NCBI GenBank assembly: GCA_964550345.1
Contig: CAZJYZ010000026.1
Location: forward strand, 1 to 41,977
DNA: 41,977 nt
DNA from: JAAEUB01 sp964550345
Lineage (GTDB): Bacteria; Pseudomonadota; Alphaproteobacteria; Rhodobacterales; Rhodobacteraceae
Direction: 5' to 3'
Of the stretch, positions 24,318-33,268 are shown in pieces. The position numbers and the translations under genes were made by a program. The stretch's first letter is position 1; each line of letters opens with the position of its first letter. The notes below the pieces were generated by a model. That model ran no database searches. It had not been told where the DNA came from and was given only the letters and a program-made list of their open reading frames with translations.

Positions 24318-25369
24318 GCCTTCCCGACACCATGTCCGGCGTCTTGCTGACCCGGCACGGTGGGCCGGAAGTGCTGGAATTGCGCGACGACATTGCGGTG
24401 CCCAAGCCGGGACCGGGTGAGGTGCTGGTGCAGGTATTAGCGGCGGGCGTCAATAATACCGATATCAACACCCGCACCGGCTGGTATGCCCCCGAAGTTA
24501 CAGGTGCTATGGACAGTGTGGATCAGGACGTTGAAACAGGCGGCTGGAGCGGGTCGCTTGACTTTCCACGCATTCAGGGCGGAGACCTTTGTGGGCGTGT
24601 TGTGGCGCTGGGCGCCGATGTTTCCGGGTTCAGTGAAGGTCAGCGGGTGACCTGCCCGACCATGATGCCACGCCCGACACCGGACAATCCGGTAGGTTGC
24701 GCTGTTCTGGGGTCCGAGATGGACGGGGCATTTGCTGAATATTGCGTGGTTCCTGCCGGGGATCTTCACGACGTGACCGCATCACCGCTGAGTGACGCCG
24801 AGGTCGCCGCGATCCCTTGCGCCTTTTCCACTGCCGAAAACATGCTGACCCGCACCGGGGTAAGCGAAGGCCAAAAGGTGCTGATCACCGGTGCTTCCGG
24901 TGGTGTCGGGCTGGCAGCGGTTCAGTTGGCAAAGCTGCGTGGTGCACATGTGACGGGGATGTGTTCCTCCGCCAAGGCCGAGGCGGTGCGCGCCGCTGGT
25001 GCGGTAACGGTTTTGGAGCGCGGGGCAATACCATCCGAGCATTTTTTTGACGTGGTGATAGACGTGGTTGGCGGCGATGGTTGGGCGGCCCTGATCCGAG
25101 CACTGAAACCCGGTGGGCATTATGCTGTTTCAGGCGCGATTGGCGGGCCTGTTGTCACCGGCGACCTGCGCGAGATCTACCTGCCAGACATCACCATTCA
25201 TGGCTGTACCTACCAGCCACCCGAAATATTCACGCGACTGGTCAGTCTGATCAATGCGGGTCGAATCCGGCCATTGGTTTCAAAAACCTACCCCCTGTCC
25301 GCCATTGCCCAAGCGCAGGAGGATTTCATGTCAAAACGCCATCCGGGCAAACTGGTTTTGATCCCATAA
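24314..25369 (+). CDS. Medium-chain dehydrogenase/reductase, quinone-oxidoreductase-like
   Basis: 351 residues from the ATG overlapping the previous stop. It has an N-terminal GroES-like domain (about 15-140) and a Rossmann domain with GASGGVGLAAVQLAK (about 195). The catalytic-zinc GHE motif is replaced by GGDLCG, and the four-cysteine structural zinc lobe is absent. It therefore looks like a zinc-independent NADPH reductase rather than a classical alcohol or formaldehyde dehydrogenase. Its place between a demethylase and a methyltransferase suggests a role in the same pathway. Confidence 0.88.
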   Translation: MSLPDTMSGVLLTRHGGPEVLELRDDIAVPKPGPGEVLVQVLAAGVNNTDINTRTGWYAPEVTGAMDSVDQDVETGGWSGSLDFPRIQGGDLCGRVVALGADVSGFSEGQRVTCPTMMPRPTPDNPVGCAVLGSEMDGAFAEYCVVPAGDLHDVTASPLSDAEVAAIPCAFSTAENMLTRTGVSEGQKVLITGASGGVGLAAVQLAKLRGAHVTGMCSSAKAEAVRAAGAVTVLERGAIPSEHFFDVVIDVVGGDGWAALIRALKPGGHYAVSGAIGGPVVTGDLREIYLPDITIHGCTYQPPEIFTRLVSLINAGRIRPLVSKTYPLSAIAQAQEDFMSKRHPGKLVLIP

Positions 25370-25380
25370 GGAGTTCAGGA

Positions 25381-26289
25381 ATGAAAAACATCGTCTTAAT
25401 GGATGGTGGCATGGGGCAGGAATTACTGCGCCGCTCGGCCATTCCCGCCCATCCGCTCTGGTCCGCCAAGGTTTTGCTGGACGAGCCCGAAATCGTACAG
25501 GCGGTGCATGAGGATTTCATCCGCGCAGGTGCCCGACTGATCACGCTCAACACCTATTCAGCCACGCCTGAGCGGCTGGCTCGCGAAGGGGTGCCGGACC
25601 TGTTCAAACTCCTTCAGGCGCGCGCCATTGAGCTGGCGCAGGCCGCGATTGACAAGGTGGGAGCTGAGGATGTGCGCATCGCGGGTTGCCTACCGCCCTT
25701 GCACGGCTCCTACCAGCCCGACATGTCCCGCAATCATGCGGACCTGTTGCCAGCCTACCGCGAAATCGTGGCTGAGCAGGCAGGTAGGGTGGATGTGATC
25801 ATGTGCGAAACCTTGTCTTCCATATCCGAGGTGACTGCTGCCACGCAGGCAGGAGTTGAGACCGGTCTGCCGACCTTTACGGCCATGACGCTGATGGACG
25901 ATGGCAGCGCACAGCTACGCTCGGGGGAGGCTTTGTTAGACGCGCTGGATGCGCTTGCCGGTATGGGGCAGGCGGCGACTTTGCTGAATTGTTCGCGGCC
26001 CGAGGTAATTGATATGCATCTGGCGACTTTGCTGGCACGAGGCGGAGCTGTTGGTGGCTATGCCAATGGCTTCACCTCGATCGACGCGCTGGATATTGGT
26101 GGTACCGTCACCGGGCTGACGGCCCGAAAGGACCTGACGCCAGAGGCATATTCAGACTTTGCAATGGGCTGGGCCGATTCTGGTGCGGCGCTTGTGGGGG
26201 GCTGTTGTGAGGTTGGTCCGGATCATATCGCTCATCTCGCGCGGGCATTGCTTGAGGCGGGCTATGAGATAAGCGGAGATTTAGCTTGA
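25381..26289 (+). CDS. Homocysteine S-methyltransferase family protein
   Basis: 302 residues. The Hcy-methyltransferase zinc cysteines are present as Cys204 (NCSRPE) and Cys275-Cys276 (GGCCEVGP). The N-terminal LMDGGMGQEL and ARLITLNTYSATPERL are typical. Members methylate homocysteine to methionine using betaine, S-methylmethionine or similar donors. Next to N-demethylases a betaine-type donor is plausible, although the length is closer to MmuM than to classic BHMT. An AAGGAG site precedes the ATG at 25381. It is followed by repeat element copy 2. Confidence 0.9.
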   Translation: MKNIVLMDGGMGQELLRRSAIPAHPLWSAKVLLDEPEIVQAVHEDFIRAGARLITLNTYSATPERLAREGVPDLFKLLQARAIELAQAAIDKVGAEDVRIAGCLPPLHGSYQPDMSRNHADLLPAYREIVAEQAGRVDVIMCETLSSISEVTAATQAGVETGLPTFTAMTLMDDGSAQLRSGEALLDALDALAGMGQAATLLNCSRPEVIDMHLATLLARGGAVGGYANGFTSIDALDIGGTVTGLTARKDLTPEAYSDFAMGWADSGAALVGGCCEVGPDHIAHLARALLEAGYEISGDLA

Positions 26290-26400
26290 TTTCGCCCCGC
26301 TGGCGCGGGTCGACCGGGCGGGGGGCGCCGCCCCCCAACGTGGAAAATGCGGGCATTTTCAACGCTCCCCCCGGAGGTATTTTTGCCAAGATGAAAAGGA
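26290..26400 (+). repeat. Dispersed multi-hairpin repeat element, copy 2
   Basis: Begins TTTCGCCCCGCTGGCGCGGG. It contains GGGGGGC-gcc-GCCCCCC (26320-26336) and an extra AT-rich hairpin, GAAAATGC-gg-GCATTTTC (26343-26360). It ends with the conserved tail CTCCCCCCGGAGG-TATTTTTGCCAAGATGAAAAGGA (26365-26400). The first 20 bases match copy 3 and the tail matches copies 3 and 4. It sits inside the demethylation operon, between the methyltransferase and the second demethylase. Confidence 0.82.
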
Positions 26401-26437
26401 GCAGGGTTTTGCGACTGATTTGGAAAAGAGGTAGGTT

Positions 26438-28873
26438 ATGACACTTCCCAAACATGCACGTGCTGTCATTATTGGTGGCGGGGTAATCGGCTGCTCGGTC
26501 GCCTATCATCTGGCTAAAAAGGGCTGGAAGGATGTGGTGCTTTTGGAGCGAAAGGCTCTGACATCAGGTACCACGTGGCATGCGGCGGGTCTGATTGGTC
26601 AGTTGCGCGCCACGGCAACCATGACCCGTTTGGCCAAGTACAGCACAGATCTGTACGCCAGCCTTGAGGCGGAAACAGGTATTGCCACGGGCCTGCGTCA
26701 GCTTGGGTCGATCACCGTTGCTCTGAGTGAGGCCCGGCGTGAAGAGATCCTGCGCCAGGCCGCTATGGCGCGTGCCTTTGGGGTGGATGTGGAGGAAATT
26801 TCCCCCGAGGAAGTTGGTGCGCGTTACCCCCATATCAACCTCGAAAACGTGTTGGCCGGGGTTTTCATTCCCAAGGATGGGCAGGGCGACCCGGGCAATA
26901 TTACTTTGGCCATGGCTAAGGGTGCGCGCCAGATGGGGGCCACGATCAAAGAGCGGATTCGGGTCTCCGGTGTCGTTAAAAAGGGCCGCCTTGTGAGCGG
27001 TGTTGAATGGGTCGGCGAGGACGGTGCGCAGGGGCATATCACCTGTGATCATGTGGTCAATTGTGCCGGTATGTGGGGGCATGATGTTGGGCGGATGCTG
27101 GGCTCGAACGTGCCGTTACATGCCTGCGAACATTTCTATATTGTCACCGAGCCGATCCGCGACCTGCCACAGCTTCCGGTGCTTCGCGTGCCGGATGAGT
27201 GCGCCTATTACAAGGAGGATGCGGGCAAGATTATGCTGGGCGCCTTTGAGCCGGTTTCCAAACCCTGGGGCATGGAGGGCATTCCGGATAGCTTTGAGTT
27301 TGACCAATTGCCTGAAGATTTTGACCATTTTGAGCCGGTGCTGGAAATGGCGGTGAACCGTCTGCCTATGTTGGCCGAGGCGGGTATTCACACTTTCTTT
27401 AACGGGCCGGAAAGCTTTACGCCGGATGATGCCTATCACCTTGGTCAGGCACCGGAGATGGACAATGTCTGGGTCGCGGCCGGGTTTAACTCGATCGGTA
27501 TTCAGTCCGCAGGTGGCGCCGGCATGGCGCTGGCCGAATGGATGGATGCGGGCGCGCGGCCTTTTGATCTTGGCGATGTGGACATTGCCCGGATGCAGCC
27601 GTTTCAGGGAAACAAGTCCTATCTGTTTGAACGTTCGACCGAGACCCTTGGCCTGCTTTACGCCGACCATTTTCCCTACCGCCAGAAAGTCACATCGCGC
27701 GGTATTCGCCGCTCGCCTTTTCATACGTATATGCTGGAAAACGGTGCGGTGATGTCTGAAACTGCGGGGTGGGAGCGCCCGGGCTGGTTTGCTGCCCCCG
27801 AACAGAAAGCAGAATACGAATATTCCTGGAACCGCCCCAACTGGTTTGAAAATGCGGCCCGCGAACACGCAGCGATCCGGACCGGTGTTGGCATGTATGA
27901 CATGTCTTCTTTTGGTAAAATCCGTGTAGAAGGCCCGGATGCTGAGGCGTTCCTGAATAAGGTCTGCGGCGCCAATATGTCCGTGCCTGCGGGCAGGATC
28001 GTCTATACGCAATTCCTGAATGCGCGCGGCGGGATCGAGGCGGATGTGACTGTTACCCGGCTGAGCGAAACGGCGTATCTGGTTGTCACCCCCGCCGCTA
28101 CACGTCTTGCGGATCAGGTCTGGCTAAGCCGCCATTTGGGCGATATGCGCGCCGTGATCACCGATGTGACGGCAGGCGAGGGGGTGCTGGCGGTGATGGG
28201 GCCAAAGGCGCGCGATGTGATGCGCGCCGTGTCGCCCGACGCCTTTGATATGCCCTTTGGTTCTGCCTTTGAGGTTGAGATTGGCATGGGGCTGGCCCGG
28301 GCGCACAGGGTGTCTTATGTGGGCGAGCTGGGCTGGGAGCTCTATGTCTCGGCCGATATGTGCGCCCATGTGTTTGAGAGCCTCTGGCAGGCCGGGCGGG
28401 AGCATGGGCTGAAGCTGGTCGGTATGCACACAATGGATAATTGCCGTATCGAAAAGGCATTCCGCCATTTTGGCCACGATATCACTTGCGAGGATCATGT
28501 GCTTGAGGCCGGGCTTGGCTTTGCCGTGAAAACCGACAAACCGGCCTTTATTGGCCGCGATGCGGTGTTGCGCAAAAAGGAAAGCGGGTTGGAGTGCCGC
28601 ATGCTGCAGTTCAGGCTGAGCGACCCCGAGCCGCTGCTTTACCACAACGAGCCTATCCTGCGGGACGGGCAGATTGTTGGCTATCTTAGTTCCGGTGCTT
28701 ATGGCCACCACCTTGGGGCGGCAATTGGCATGGGGTATGTGCCGTGTAAAGGCGAAAGTGCCGGCGAGCTTCTGGCCTCAAGCTATGAAATTGATGTGGC
28801 CGGGACGCGGGTGAAAGCGCTGGCTTCCCTCAAGCCAATGTATGACCCAAAAGCAGAAAGAACAAAGGCATGA
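26438..28873 (+). CDS. GcvT-type FAD-dependent N-demethylase 2 (dimethylglycine/sarcosine dehydrogenase-like)
   Basis: 811 residues, same domain order as the enzyme at 21867: DAO FAD domain (VIIGGGVIGCS at residue 10), FAO_M, then GCV_T/GCV_T_C. The flavinylation His is His48 in GTTWHAAG. The active-site neighbourhoods differ from its paralogue (for example AGLIGQLRATATMTRL against AGNVPTFSTSWSLMNM), so the two probably act on different methylation states or substrates. A GAGGTAGG ribosome site precedes the ATG. The stop overlaps the GNAT start (ATGA). Confidence 0.93.
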   Translation: MTLPKHARAVIIGGGVIGCSVAYHLAKKGWKDVVLLERKALTSGTTWHAAGLIGQLRATATMTRLAKYSTDLYASLEAETGIATGLRQLGSITVALSEARREEILRQAAMARAFGVDVEEISPEEVGARYPHINLENVLAGVFIPKDGQGDPGNITLAMAKGARQMGATIKERIRVSGVVKKGRLVSGVEWVGEDGAQGHITCDHVVNCAGMWGHDVGRMLGSNVPLHACEHFYIVTEPIRDLPQLPVLRVPDECAYYKEDAGKIMLGAFEPVSKPWGMEGIPDSFEFDQLPEDFDHFEPVLEMAVNRLPMLAEAGIHTFFNGPESFTPDDAYHLGQAPEMDNVWVAAGFNSIGIQSAGGAGMALAEWMDAGARPFDLGDVDIARMQPFQGNKSYLFERSTETLGLLYADHFPYRQKVTSRGIRRSPFHTYMLENGAVMSETAGWERPGWFAAPEQKAEYEYSWNRPNWFENAAREHAAIRTGVGMYDMSSFGKIRVEGPDAEAFLNKVCGANMSVPAGRIVYTQFLNARGGIEADVTVTRLSETAYLVVTPAATRLADQVWLSRHLGDMRAVITDVTAGEGVLAVMGPKARDVMRAVSPDAFDMPFGSAFEVEIGMGLARAHRVSYVGELGWELYVSADMCAHVFESLWQAGREHGLKLVGMHTMDNCRIEKAFRHFGHDITCEDHVLEAGLGFAVKTDKPAFIGRDAVLRKKESGLECRMLQFRLSDPEPLLYHNEPILRDGQIVGYLSSGAYGHHLGAAIGMGYVPCKGESAGELLASSYEIDVAGTRVKALASLKPMYDPKAERTKA

Positions 28874-29421
28874 GTTTCAACGATCAACCGGCCCTGACAG
28901 GCAAGACCCTGACCCTGCGCGGATTAACTGCAGTTGATTTTGAAGGCCTTGCGAAGGCGGCCAGTGATCCGGTGACATGGGCCGGGCATCCCGCGACGGA
29001 ACGCTATAAGCCCGAGGTCTTTCGGCCCTATTTCGACTTTCTGCTGGAAGCAGGTGGCACCCTGTTGATCCTTGATCGCAAAACTGGTGAAGCAATAGGG
29101 TGTTCACGTTACTATACAGGGCCCGATGCCCCGGAGGATATCGGTATTGGCTTTACCTTCCTTTCCAATACCTATTGGGGCGGGGGCACAAATTTTGAGC
29201 TGAAAACCCTGATGCTCGGCCATGCTTTTGAGCATTTTGAAAGGGTCTGGTTTCATATTGCCCCCACCAACATCCGCTCGCAAAAGGCGACGGCGAAACT
29301 GGGGGCTGTTTTTGTCGACAATGCTGAACTAGAGCTTGCTGGAATACCTGCACCATGGACGCGTTTTCGGCTCGATAGGGAAGTCTGGCGTGATAAGCTT
29401 GCCGCCCGTCAGGCGGGATAG
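28870..29421 (+). CDS. GNAT-family N-acetyltransferase (RimJ/RimL-like)
   Basis: 183 residues with the Acetyltransf_3 pattern: TLTLRGLTAVDFEGL at the N-terminus, IGIGFTFLSNTYWGGGTNFELKTLMLGHAFE in the acetyl-CoA region and NIRSQKATAKLGAVF near the end. Substrate unknown. The start overlaps the demethylase stop by four bases, making it the last gene of the module. Confidence 0.88.
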   Translation: MSFNDQPALTGKTLTLRGLTAVDFEGLAKAASDPVTWAGHPATERYKPEVFRPYFDFLLEAGGTLLILDRKTGEAIGCSRYYTGPDAPEDIGIGFTFLSNTYWGGGTNFELKTLMLGHAFEHFERVWFHIAPTNIRSQKATAKLGAVFVDNAELELAGIPAPWTRFRLDREVWRDKLAARQAG

Positions 29422-29482
29422 GTTTTCGCGCTGGTCACGGCCTGTGAACCTGCCATAAGGGACCCGCAAACAGGAGTGTGCG

Positions 29483-30406
29483 ATGCCATCCCCGGCCAAA
29501 AATGAAGACACTACCAAAGGTCTCGCCTTTGCTCTGGCCGCATATTTCATGTGGGGTGTTTTGCCTTTCTATATGAAATCGCTGGCCCATATTCCGCCTG
29601 CCGAAGTGGTGGCGCACCGGATCATATGGTCGGTTCCTATCGCATTTGCCCTTTTGGTCATTCTTGGCCGCACCAGTGATCTGCGTGCAGCCCTGACCAA
29701 CCCCCGCACCATTGCCATGGGGGCGGTTACTGCTGCGTTGGTTTCCATAAACTGGGGTATCTACGTCTGGGCCATTGCCACGGGCCATGCGCTTGATGCG
29801 GCTCTTGGCTATTACATCAACCCGCTCTTCTCAGTGCTGCTGGGTGCGGTGCTCCTGGGGGAACGGTTGCGCCCGGCACAGATCATCGCTGTCTCCCTTG
29901 CCGCCCTGGCCGTTGTTGTTTTGACCGTGGCGGCGGGCAAGCTTCCCTGGGCGGCAATCGGCTTGACTTTCAGCTGGGGCTTTTACGCGTTTTTCAAGAA
30001 ATCCCTGCCGATCGGACCCAATCAGGGTTTCCTGCTTGAGGTGCTGATCCTGCTCATCCCGGCGCTGGGCTATCTGGGCTATCTTGTTACAACTGGCGCC
30101 AGCCATTTTACGACGACGCCGGTGAATACTTGGCTTCTGCTTGGTTGTGGTGTGGTTACTGCTGTGCCGTTGATCACCTATGCCAACGGTGCAAAAGGTT
30201 TGCGTCTGTCTACTATCGGTATCCTGCAATATATCGTGCCAACGATGATCTTCCTTGTTGCGGTATTTTTCTTTGATGAGCCGTTCACCCGCTCGCGCGC
30301 AATTGCCTTTCCGATGATTTGGGCGGCGTTGGTTATTTATACGATTTCGATGCTGCGGGCACGGCGGTCAGGCAAGGGCACTGCGAGCGGGAAACAGGCA
30401 TCATAG
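29483..30406 (+). CDS. rarD: RarD-type EamA/DMT permease
   Basis: 307 residues with ten hydrophobic helices in two EamA repeats and the RarD landmarks AYFMWGVLPFYMKSL, AHRIIWSVP, ISINWGIYVWAI-like (VSINWGIYVWAIATGHALDAALGYYINPL) and FSWGFYAFFKKSLP. RarD proteins are inner-membrane permeases of uncertain substrate in the drug/metabolite transporter superfamily. A CAGGAG site precedes the ATG. It is 61 bases after the demethylation module and may not belong to it. Confidence 0.93.
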   Translation: MPSPAKNEDTTKGLAFALAAYFMWGVLPFYMKSLAHIPPAEVVAHRIIWSVPIAFALLVILGRTSDLRAALTNPRTIAMGAVTAALVSINWGIYVWAIATGHALDAALGYYINPLFSVLLGAVLLGERLRPAQIIAVSLAALAVVVLTVAAGKLPWAAIGLTFSWGFYAFFKKSLPIGPNQGFLLEVLILLIPALGYLGYLVTTGASHFTTTPVNTWLLLGCGVVTAVPLITYANGAKGLRLSTIGILQYIVPTMIFLVAVFFFDEPFTRSRAIAFPMIWAALVIYTISMLRARRSGKGTASGKQAS

Positions 30407-30518
30407 GTGATTAGGCTCCGGCATTACCCATTCCGAAGGAGTTAGAGCCGAGATGTGCCAGAGTTGCACAGAATGTTAGGTCTTGCAGCTTCACCCGCCA
30501 CCCGGTTATGCCCCTAAG

Positions 30519-31163
30519 ATGGACAATTACGCCCCGCCAGATGAGCCTCTGAAAATTCTGCACCACGACCACGAATTGCTGTTGGTGGACAAGCCCAGCG
30601 GGCTTTTGTCAGTACCAGGAAAGGGCCCGCATCTGGCCGATTGTTTGATCTCTCGGGTGCAGGCCGTGTTTCCAGAAGCCCTGCTTGTGCATAGGTTGGA
30701 CCGCGACACGTCCGGCGTCATGGTCTTTGCCATGACCCCACATGCGCAGCGCCATCTTGGGCTGCAGTTCGAAAAACGCATGGCGAAAAAGACATATGTG
30801 GCAAGGGTTTACGGCAAGGTGGCTGAACGTGAAGGGCGCGTTGATCTGCCCCTGATTGTCGACTGGCCCAACCGTCCGCGCCAGCATGTGGACCATGAGA
30901 ACGGTAAACAGGCCATCACCGACTGGAAGGTCCTGCGTTATGAAGAGGGCGCAACCCGGATCAGGCTGTTTCCGCAGACCGGGCGCTCGCATCAATTGCG
31001 GGTACATATGCTGGAGATTGGCCATCCGATCCTTGGGGATCGGTTTTATGCAACCGGGCCGGCACTGGATGCCCCGCGTTTGATGCTGCATGCGGAAAGC
31101 CTGCGTATACGCCACCCTGACGGTGGTAAGGGTCTGACTTTCAAGGCGAAATGCCCGTTTTAA
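30519..31163 (+). CDS. RluA-family RNA pseudouridine synthase
   Basis: 214 residues from the ATG at 30519; a TTG at 30483 would add 12. The catalytic Asp is Asp61 in LLVHRLDRDTSGVMVFA, and the family's LLVDKPSGLLSVPGKG and PQTGRSHQLRVHMLEIGHPILGD motifs are intact. There is no S4 domain. Length and motifs resemble RluA, which modifies U746 of 23S rRNA and U32 of tRNAs, but the target is not certain. No strong ribosome site is visible at either start. Confidence 0.93.
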   Translation: MDNYAPPDEPLKILHHDHELLLVDKPSGLLSVPGKGPHLADCLISRVQAVFPEALLVHRLDRDTSGVMVFAMTPHAQRHLGLQFEKRMAKKTYVARVYGKVAEREGRVDLPLIVDWPNRPRQHVDHENGKQAITDWKVLRYEEGATRIRLFPQTGRSHQLRVHMLEIGHPILGDRFYATGPALDAPRLMLHAESLRIRHPDGGKGLTFKAKCPF

Positions 31164-31241
31164 GGTGTGCTTACGGCGACGTTAGCTTGCCAAATCGCGC
31201 CGAAAATGTTTGATTAAGGCGAGTTTTCAGGAGTTCAGAAC

Positions 31242-32363
31242 ATGTTCCAGCCCGTCATCTCCGGCACCGGTGTTTTTACCCCAGATGAGGTTATTTCAAA
31301 TGCTGAACTCGTGGTCGCTTTTAATGCTTACGCGGACAAGTTCAACGCTGAAAATGCAGCGCAGATCGCGGCCGGAGAAATTACGGAAATGGGGCATTCC
31401 AGCGAGGAATTCATCGTTTCCGCATCCGGCATCCATCAACGCTATGTTGTTGATAAAAAGGGCATTCTTGACCCGAATGTCATGCATCCTGTGTTGCGGC
31501 AACGCAGTGATGATGAGCCGGGCATCATGGCGGAGATGGCGCTGGATGCCTGCCAGAAAGCTCTGGCGCAGGCAGGGCGCGAGGGTGCGGATGTTGACTT
31601 GATCATATGTGCCGCTTCCAATCTTGAACGCGCCTATCCGGCGGTGGCGATCGAGATACAGGAGCTTTTGGGGGCCGGTGGTTTTGCCTATGACATGAAC
31701 GTTGCCTGTTCCTCGGCCACTTTCGGTATTCAGGCCGCTGCAGATATGGTGCGCGCCGGGTCGGTCAAGCGGGTGCTGGTGGTGAACCCTGAGATTTGTT
31801 CGGGCCATCTGGAGTGGCGCGACCGTGATTGCCATTTCATTTTTGGGGACGTGGCAACGGCAACTTTGATTGAACGCAAAGAGGATGTGCAGGGCGCGCA
31901 TTTTGAAATTATCTCGACCAAATGCCTGACCCAATTTTCCAATAACATTCGCAATAACAACGGCTTTTTACGCCGTTCCAGACCTGACGGAGTGAAAGAC
32001 CGGCGCGATATGCAATTCATGCAAGAGGGGCGCAAGGTCTTCAAGGAAGTGCTGCCCATCGTCTCAAATCACATTCTTGGTCATATTGGTGAAAATGATC
32101 TGACGCCCGGGGACCTCAAACGCCTCTGGTTGCATCAGGCAAACAAGGCGATGAACGATTTTATCGGGCGAAAGGTGCTGGGGCGTATCCCTGAAGCGGG
32201 CGAGCAACCCAATATTTTGCAGGATTACGCCAACACATCATCTGCCGGGTCTATCATCGCCTTTTCCAAATATTCCGATGATATGGCGTCCGGGGATATC
32301 GGGGTGATCTGCTCTTTCGGCGCCGGGTATTCCGTGGGTTCCGTGATTGTGCGCCGGGCCTGA
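31242..32363 (+). CDS. 3-oxoacyl-[ACP] synthase III-like (KAS III) enzyme
   Basis: 373 residues, about 50 longer than FabH, with a thiolase fold. The triad is visible as Cys156 (NVACSSATFG), His in RLWLHQANKAMND and Asn in YANTSSAG. The insertion is near the N-terminus (about 30-75). KAS III enzymes condense acyl-CoA with malonyl-ACP to start fatty acid synthesis. The longer subgroup often works on unusual acyl groups in secondary or cofactor-like pathways. No plsX, fabD or fabG neighbours are present, so it is unlikely to be the housekeeping FabH. Confidence 0.9.
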   Translation: MFQPVISGTGVFTPDEVISNAELVVAFNAYADKFNAENAAQIAAGEITEMGHSSEEFIVSASGIHQRYVVDKKGILDPNVMHPVLRQRSDDEPGIMAEMALDACQKALAQAGREGADVDLIICAASNLERAYPAVAIEIQELLGAGGFAYDMNVACSSATFGIQAAADMVRAGSVKRVLVVNPEICSGHLEWRDRDCHFIFGDVATATLIERKEDVQGAHFEIISTKCLTQFSNNIRNNNGFLRRSRPDGVKDRRDMQFMQEGRKVFKEVLPIVSNHILGHIGENDLTPGDLKRLWLHQANKAMNDFIGRKVLGRIPEAGEQPNILQDYANTSSAGSIIAFSKYSDDMASGDIGVICSFGAGYSVGSVIVRRA

Positions 32364-32525
32364 AGTTACCCACTTATTTGGGTAATATCAGCACCTCAAA
32401 AAGATAACACTACCAGCCCTCAGATCCAGCCGTTTCGGTTGCGACACATTCGTCTGCGCCATTGATTGGGCCTGTTTGGAAATTATCTAAATAGGGAATG
32501 CAACACATGTCATGGGAGTTGGATT

Positions 32526-33179
32526 ATGGGACTGAGACTGAACCAAACCGTACCGAATTTCACTGCAATGACTGACCAAGGTGAAATCACATTTCACGAC
32601 TGGATCGGTGACAGTTACGCTATTTTGTTTTCGCATCCAAAGGACTTCACCCCGGTTTGCACCACCGAATTTGGCGCTGTGGCGCGCCTGTCGGATGCGT
32701 GGGAAAAACGTGGTGTCAAAGTGATTGGCTTGTCCGTTGACGGGGTTGAGGATCACAAAAACTGGAAGGCTGATATCGAGACCTATGCCGGTGCAAAAGC
32801 AGATTTTCCGATTATCGCGGACGAAGATCTTGCTGTATCCAAAGCTTTTGACATGCTGCCTGCCGAGGCCTATCTGCCTGACGGCAGAACCGCGGCGGAT
32901 AGTGAAAGCGTCAGGTCAGTTTTTTTAGTTGGGCCAGATAAAAAGCTGCGCCTGTCGATGACCTATCCGATGTCTGTGGGACGCAACTTTGCCGAGGTTC
33001 TGCGTGCGATAGACGCGGTACAGACCTCAGACGGTGCACCAATTGCAACACCTGCCGACTGGAAGCCCGGGGAAGATGTGATCATCGGGCTGGCGTTGGA
33101 TGACGCAAAGGCGAAAGAGAAGTTTGGTGCGTTTGACGCTATCTTGCCATATCTGCGCAAAACCAATTTAGCAGCATAA
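32526..33179 (+). CDS. Peroxiredoxin, Prx6 (1-Cys type)
   Basis: 217 residues from the ATG with GGAG seven bases upstream; an upstream in-frame ATG at 32466 lacks family residues. The peroxidatic Cys is Cys45 in HPKDFTPVCTTEFG. The long C-terminal domain (TYPMSVGRNFAEVLRAIDA..PADWKPGEDVII) places it in the Prx6/AhpC-C group, which reduces hydrogen peroxide and organic or lipid peroxides. No resolving Cys is seen. It is convergent with the DUF2783 gene, with repeat element copy 3 between them. Confidence 0.94.
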   Translation: MGLRLNQTVPNFTAMTDQGEITFHDWIGDSYAILFSHPKDFTPVCTTEFGAVARLSDAWEKRGVKVIGLSVDGVEDHKNWKADIETYAGAKADFPIIADEDLAVSKAFDMLPAEAYLPDGRTAADSESVRSVFLVGPDKKLRLSMTYPMSVGRNFAEVLRAIDAVQTSDGAPIATPADWKPGEDVIIGLALDDAKAKEKFGAFDAILPYLRKTNLAA

Positions 33180-33182
33180 TGG

Positions 33183-33266
33183 TTTCGCCCCGCTGGCGCG
33201 GGCGACCCAAGCGAGGGGCCAGCCCCTCGCGCTCCCCGAGGTATTTTGGCCAAGATGAAGGGGGGT
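33183..33266. repeat. Dispersed two-hairpin repeat element, copy 3 (between convergent genes)
   Basis: TTTCGCCCCGCTGGCGCGGG opens the element. The second hairpin is GCGAGGGGC-ca-GCCCCTCGC (33211-33230), followed by the tail CTCCCCGAGG-TATTTTGGCCAAGATGAAGG. It fills the whole gap between the peroxiredoxin and DUF2783 stops, so it is the only candidate terminator for both transcripts. Confidence 0.82.
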
Positions 33267-33268
33267 TG

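Noticed and set aside
32366..32385. TTACCCA/TGGGTAA hairpin after the KAS III-like gene as a terminator
   Set aside because: Stem of 7 bp with a 6-base loop and no following T-run; too weak to call.
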